Shown one piece after another: positions 6,014 through 6,078 of a stretch of DNA of 6,078 bases. The stretch's first letter is position 1, and the number at the start of each line of letters is the position of its first letter. The DNA is from CAYINJ01 sp964364745. Lineage in GTDB: Bacteria; Patescibacteriota; Patescibacteriia; JACRDY01. A model generated the notes under the pieces. The model did not search any database. It was given only the letters and a program-made list of their open reading frames with translations, and was not told the origin of the DNA. The stretch is from NCBI GenBank assembly GCA_964364745.1, contig CAYINJ010000041.1, positions 1 through 6,078 on the forward strand, given 5' to 3'. Made by a program: the position numbers and the translations under genes.

Positions 6014-6022
6014 ACTATACCA
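6014..6022 (-). promoter_or_regulatory. Possible minus-strand extended -10 box
   Basis: On the minus strand this reads TGGTATAGT, a TG-n extension plus TATAGT. It lies in the linker between elements C and D and points back through the repeats toward rmlB. No gene begins downstream of it on that strand, so any transcript would be non-coding or antisense. It may be chance. Confidence 0.25.
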
Positions 6023-6031
6023 CCCCCGCTT

Positions 6032-6078
6032 GTCGTCCCGAGCGGAATCCCGCCTTGCGGGATGCAGTCGAGGGATCT
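6032..6078 (+). repeat. REP-like element D (family 2, at window edge)
   Basis: This element has different arms, GTCGTCCCGAGCGG at the left and GCAGTCGAGGGATCT at the right, with a perfect inner hairpin ATCCCGC (6047-6053), CTT, GCGGGAT (6057-6063). The outer TCCC and GGGA can also pair. It resembles another widespread palindromic family (GTC-TCCCGAGCG...GTCGAGGGATCT, from memory). It may continue past the right edge. Confidence 0.7.

Larger units (their letters stand above)
5786..6078. other. Gene-free region filled with REP-like palindromic elements
   Basis: No credible gene lies in these 293 bases; short open frames here cross the repeats and encode low-complexity peptides. Four palindromic elements occupy about two thirds of the stretch (5786-5823, 5852-5896, 5924-5987, 6032-6078). 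The linkers between them show nothing recognisable except one possible minus-strand -10 box. No hairpin followed by a clear U-run is visible, so there is no ordinary intrinsic terminator for the operon. Confidence 0.75.

Noticed and set aside
5761..6015. Minus-strand open frame of 84 codons (and an overlapping plus-strand frame at 5604-5990)
   Set aside because: They cross rmlB coding sequence and the palindromic repeats; the peptides are the usual repeat translations with no domain or sensible composition.
5786..6078. CRISPR array or integron-like repeats
   Set aside because: The units differ in length and orientation, have variable palindromic cores and no regular spacers; they fit REP-like elements better.

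Overview
The window is GC-rich (a bit under 60% by eye), uses TAA and TGA as stops, and has tightly packed genes with no recognisable Shine-Dalgarno sequences. Its membrane-glycosyltransferase signatures (an 'FDPFIHRATE' loop and an 'SPDETANYF' loop) are ones I associate with Patescibacteria (Candidate Phyla Radiation). I infer a patescibacterial genome fragment, probably from a metagenome. This is recognition from memory, not a search result.

Layout. Positions 1-1463 (minus strand) hold the first 487 codons of a large polytopic membrane protein that runs off the left edge. A 67-bp divergent promoter region (1464-1530) carries two outward-facing extended -10 boxes (TGCTACAAT and TGCTATAAT), so close to both start codons that both messages should be nearly leaderless. 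Rightwards from 1531 is a compact five-gene operon: a GT-C type membrane glycosyltransferase (1531-3156), a membrane-anchored probable beta-sandwich protein (3158-3745), a 60-residue two-helix membrane protein (3742-3924), a plant UER1/NRS-ER-like nucleotide-sugar 3,5-epimerase/4-reductase (3931-4773) and RmlB, dTDP-glucose 4,6-dehydratase (4775-5785). The last 293 bases hold no gene but contain four REP-like palindromic elements of two families, the first starting immediately after the rmlB stop codon.

How it may fit together. RmlB makes NDP-4-keto-6-deoxy-glucose. The UER1-like enzyme could convert this to NDP-L-rhamnose in one polypeptide, replacing the separate RmlC and RmlD of ordinary bacteria. 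The membrane proteins encoded upstream and divergently look like GT-C enzymes that move lipid-linked sugars outside the membrane. The window therefore suggests a small surface-glycan locus with its own deoxysugar supply. The most notable points are the eukaryote/giant-virus-style two-gene rhamnose route, an Arg in place of the usual catalytic Lys in the epimerase/reductase, the paired leaderless promoters, and a repeat cluster whose inner stems differ in sequence but stay perfectly paired.
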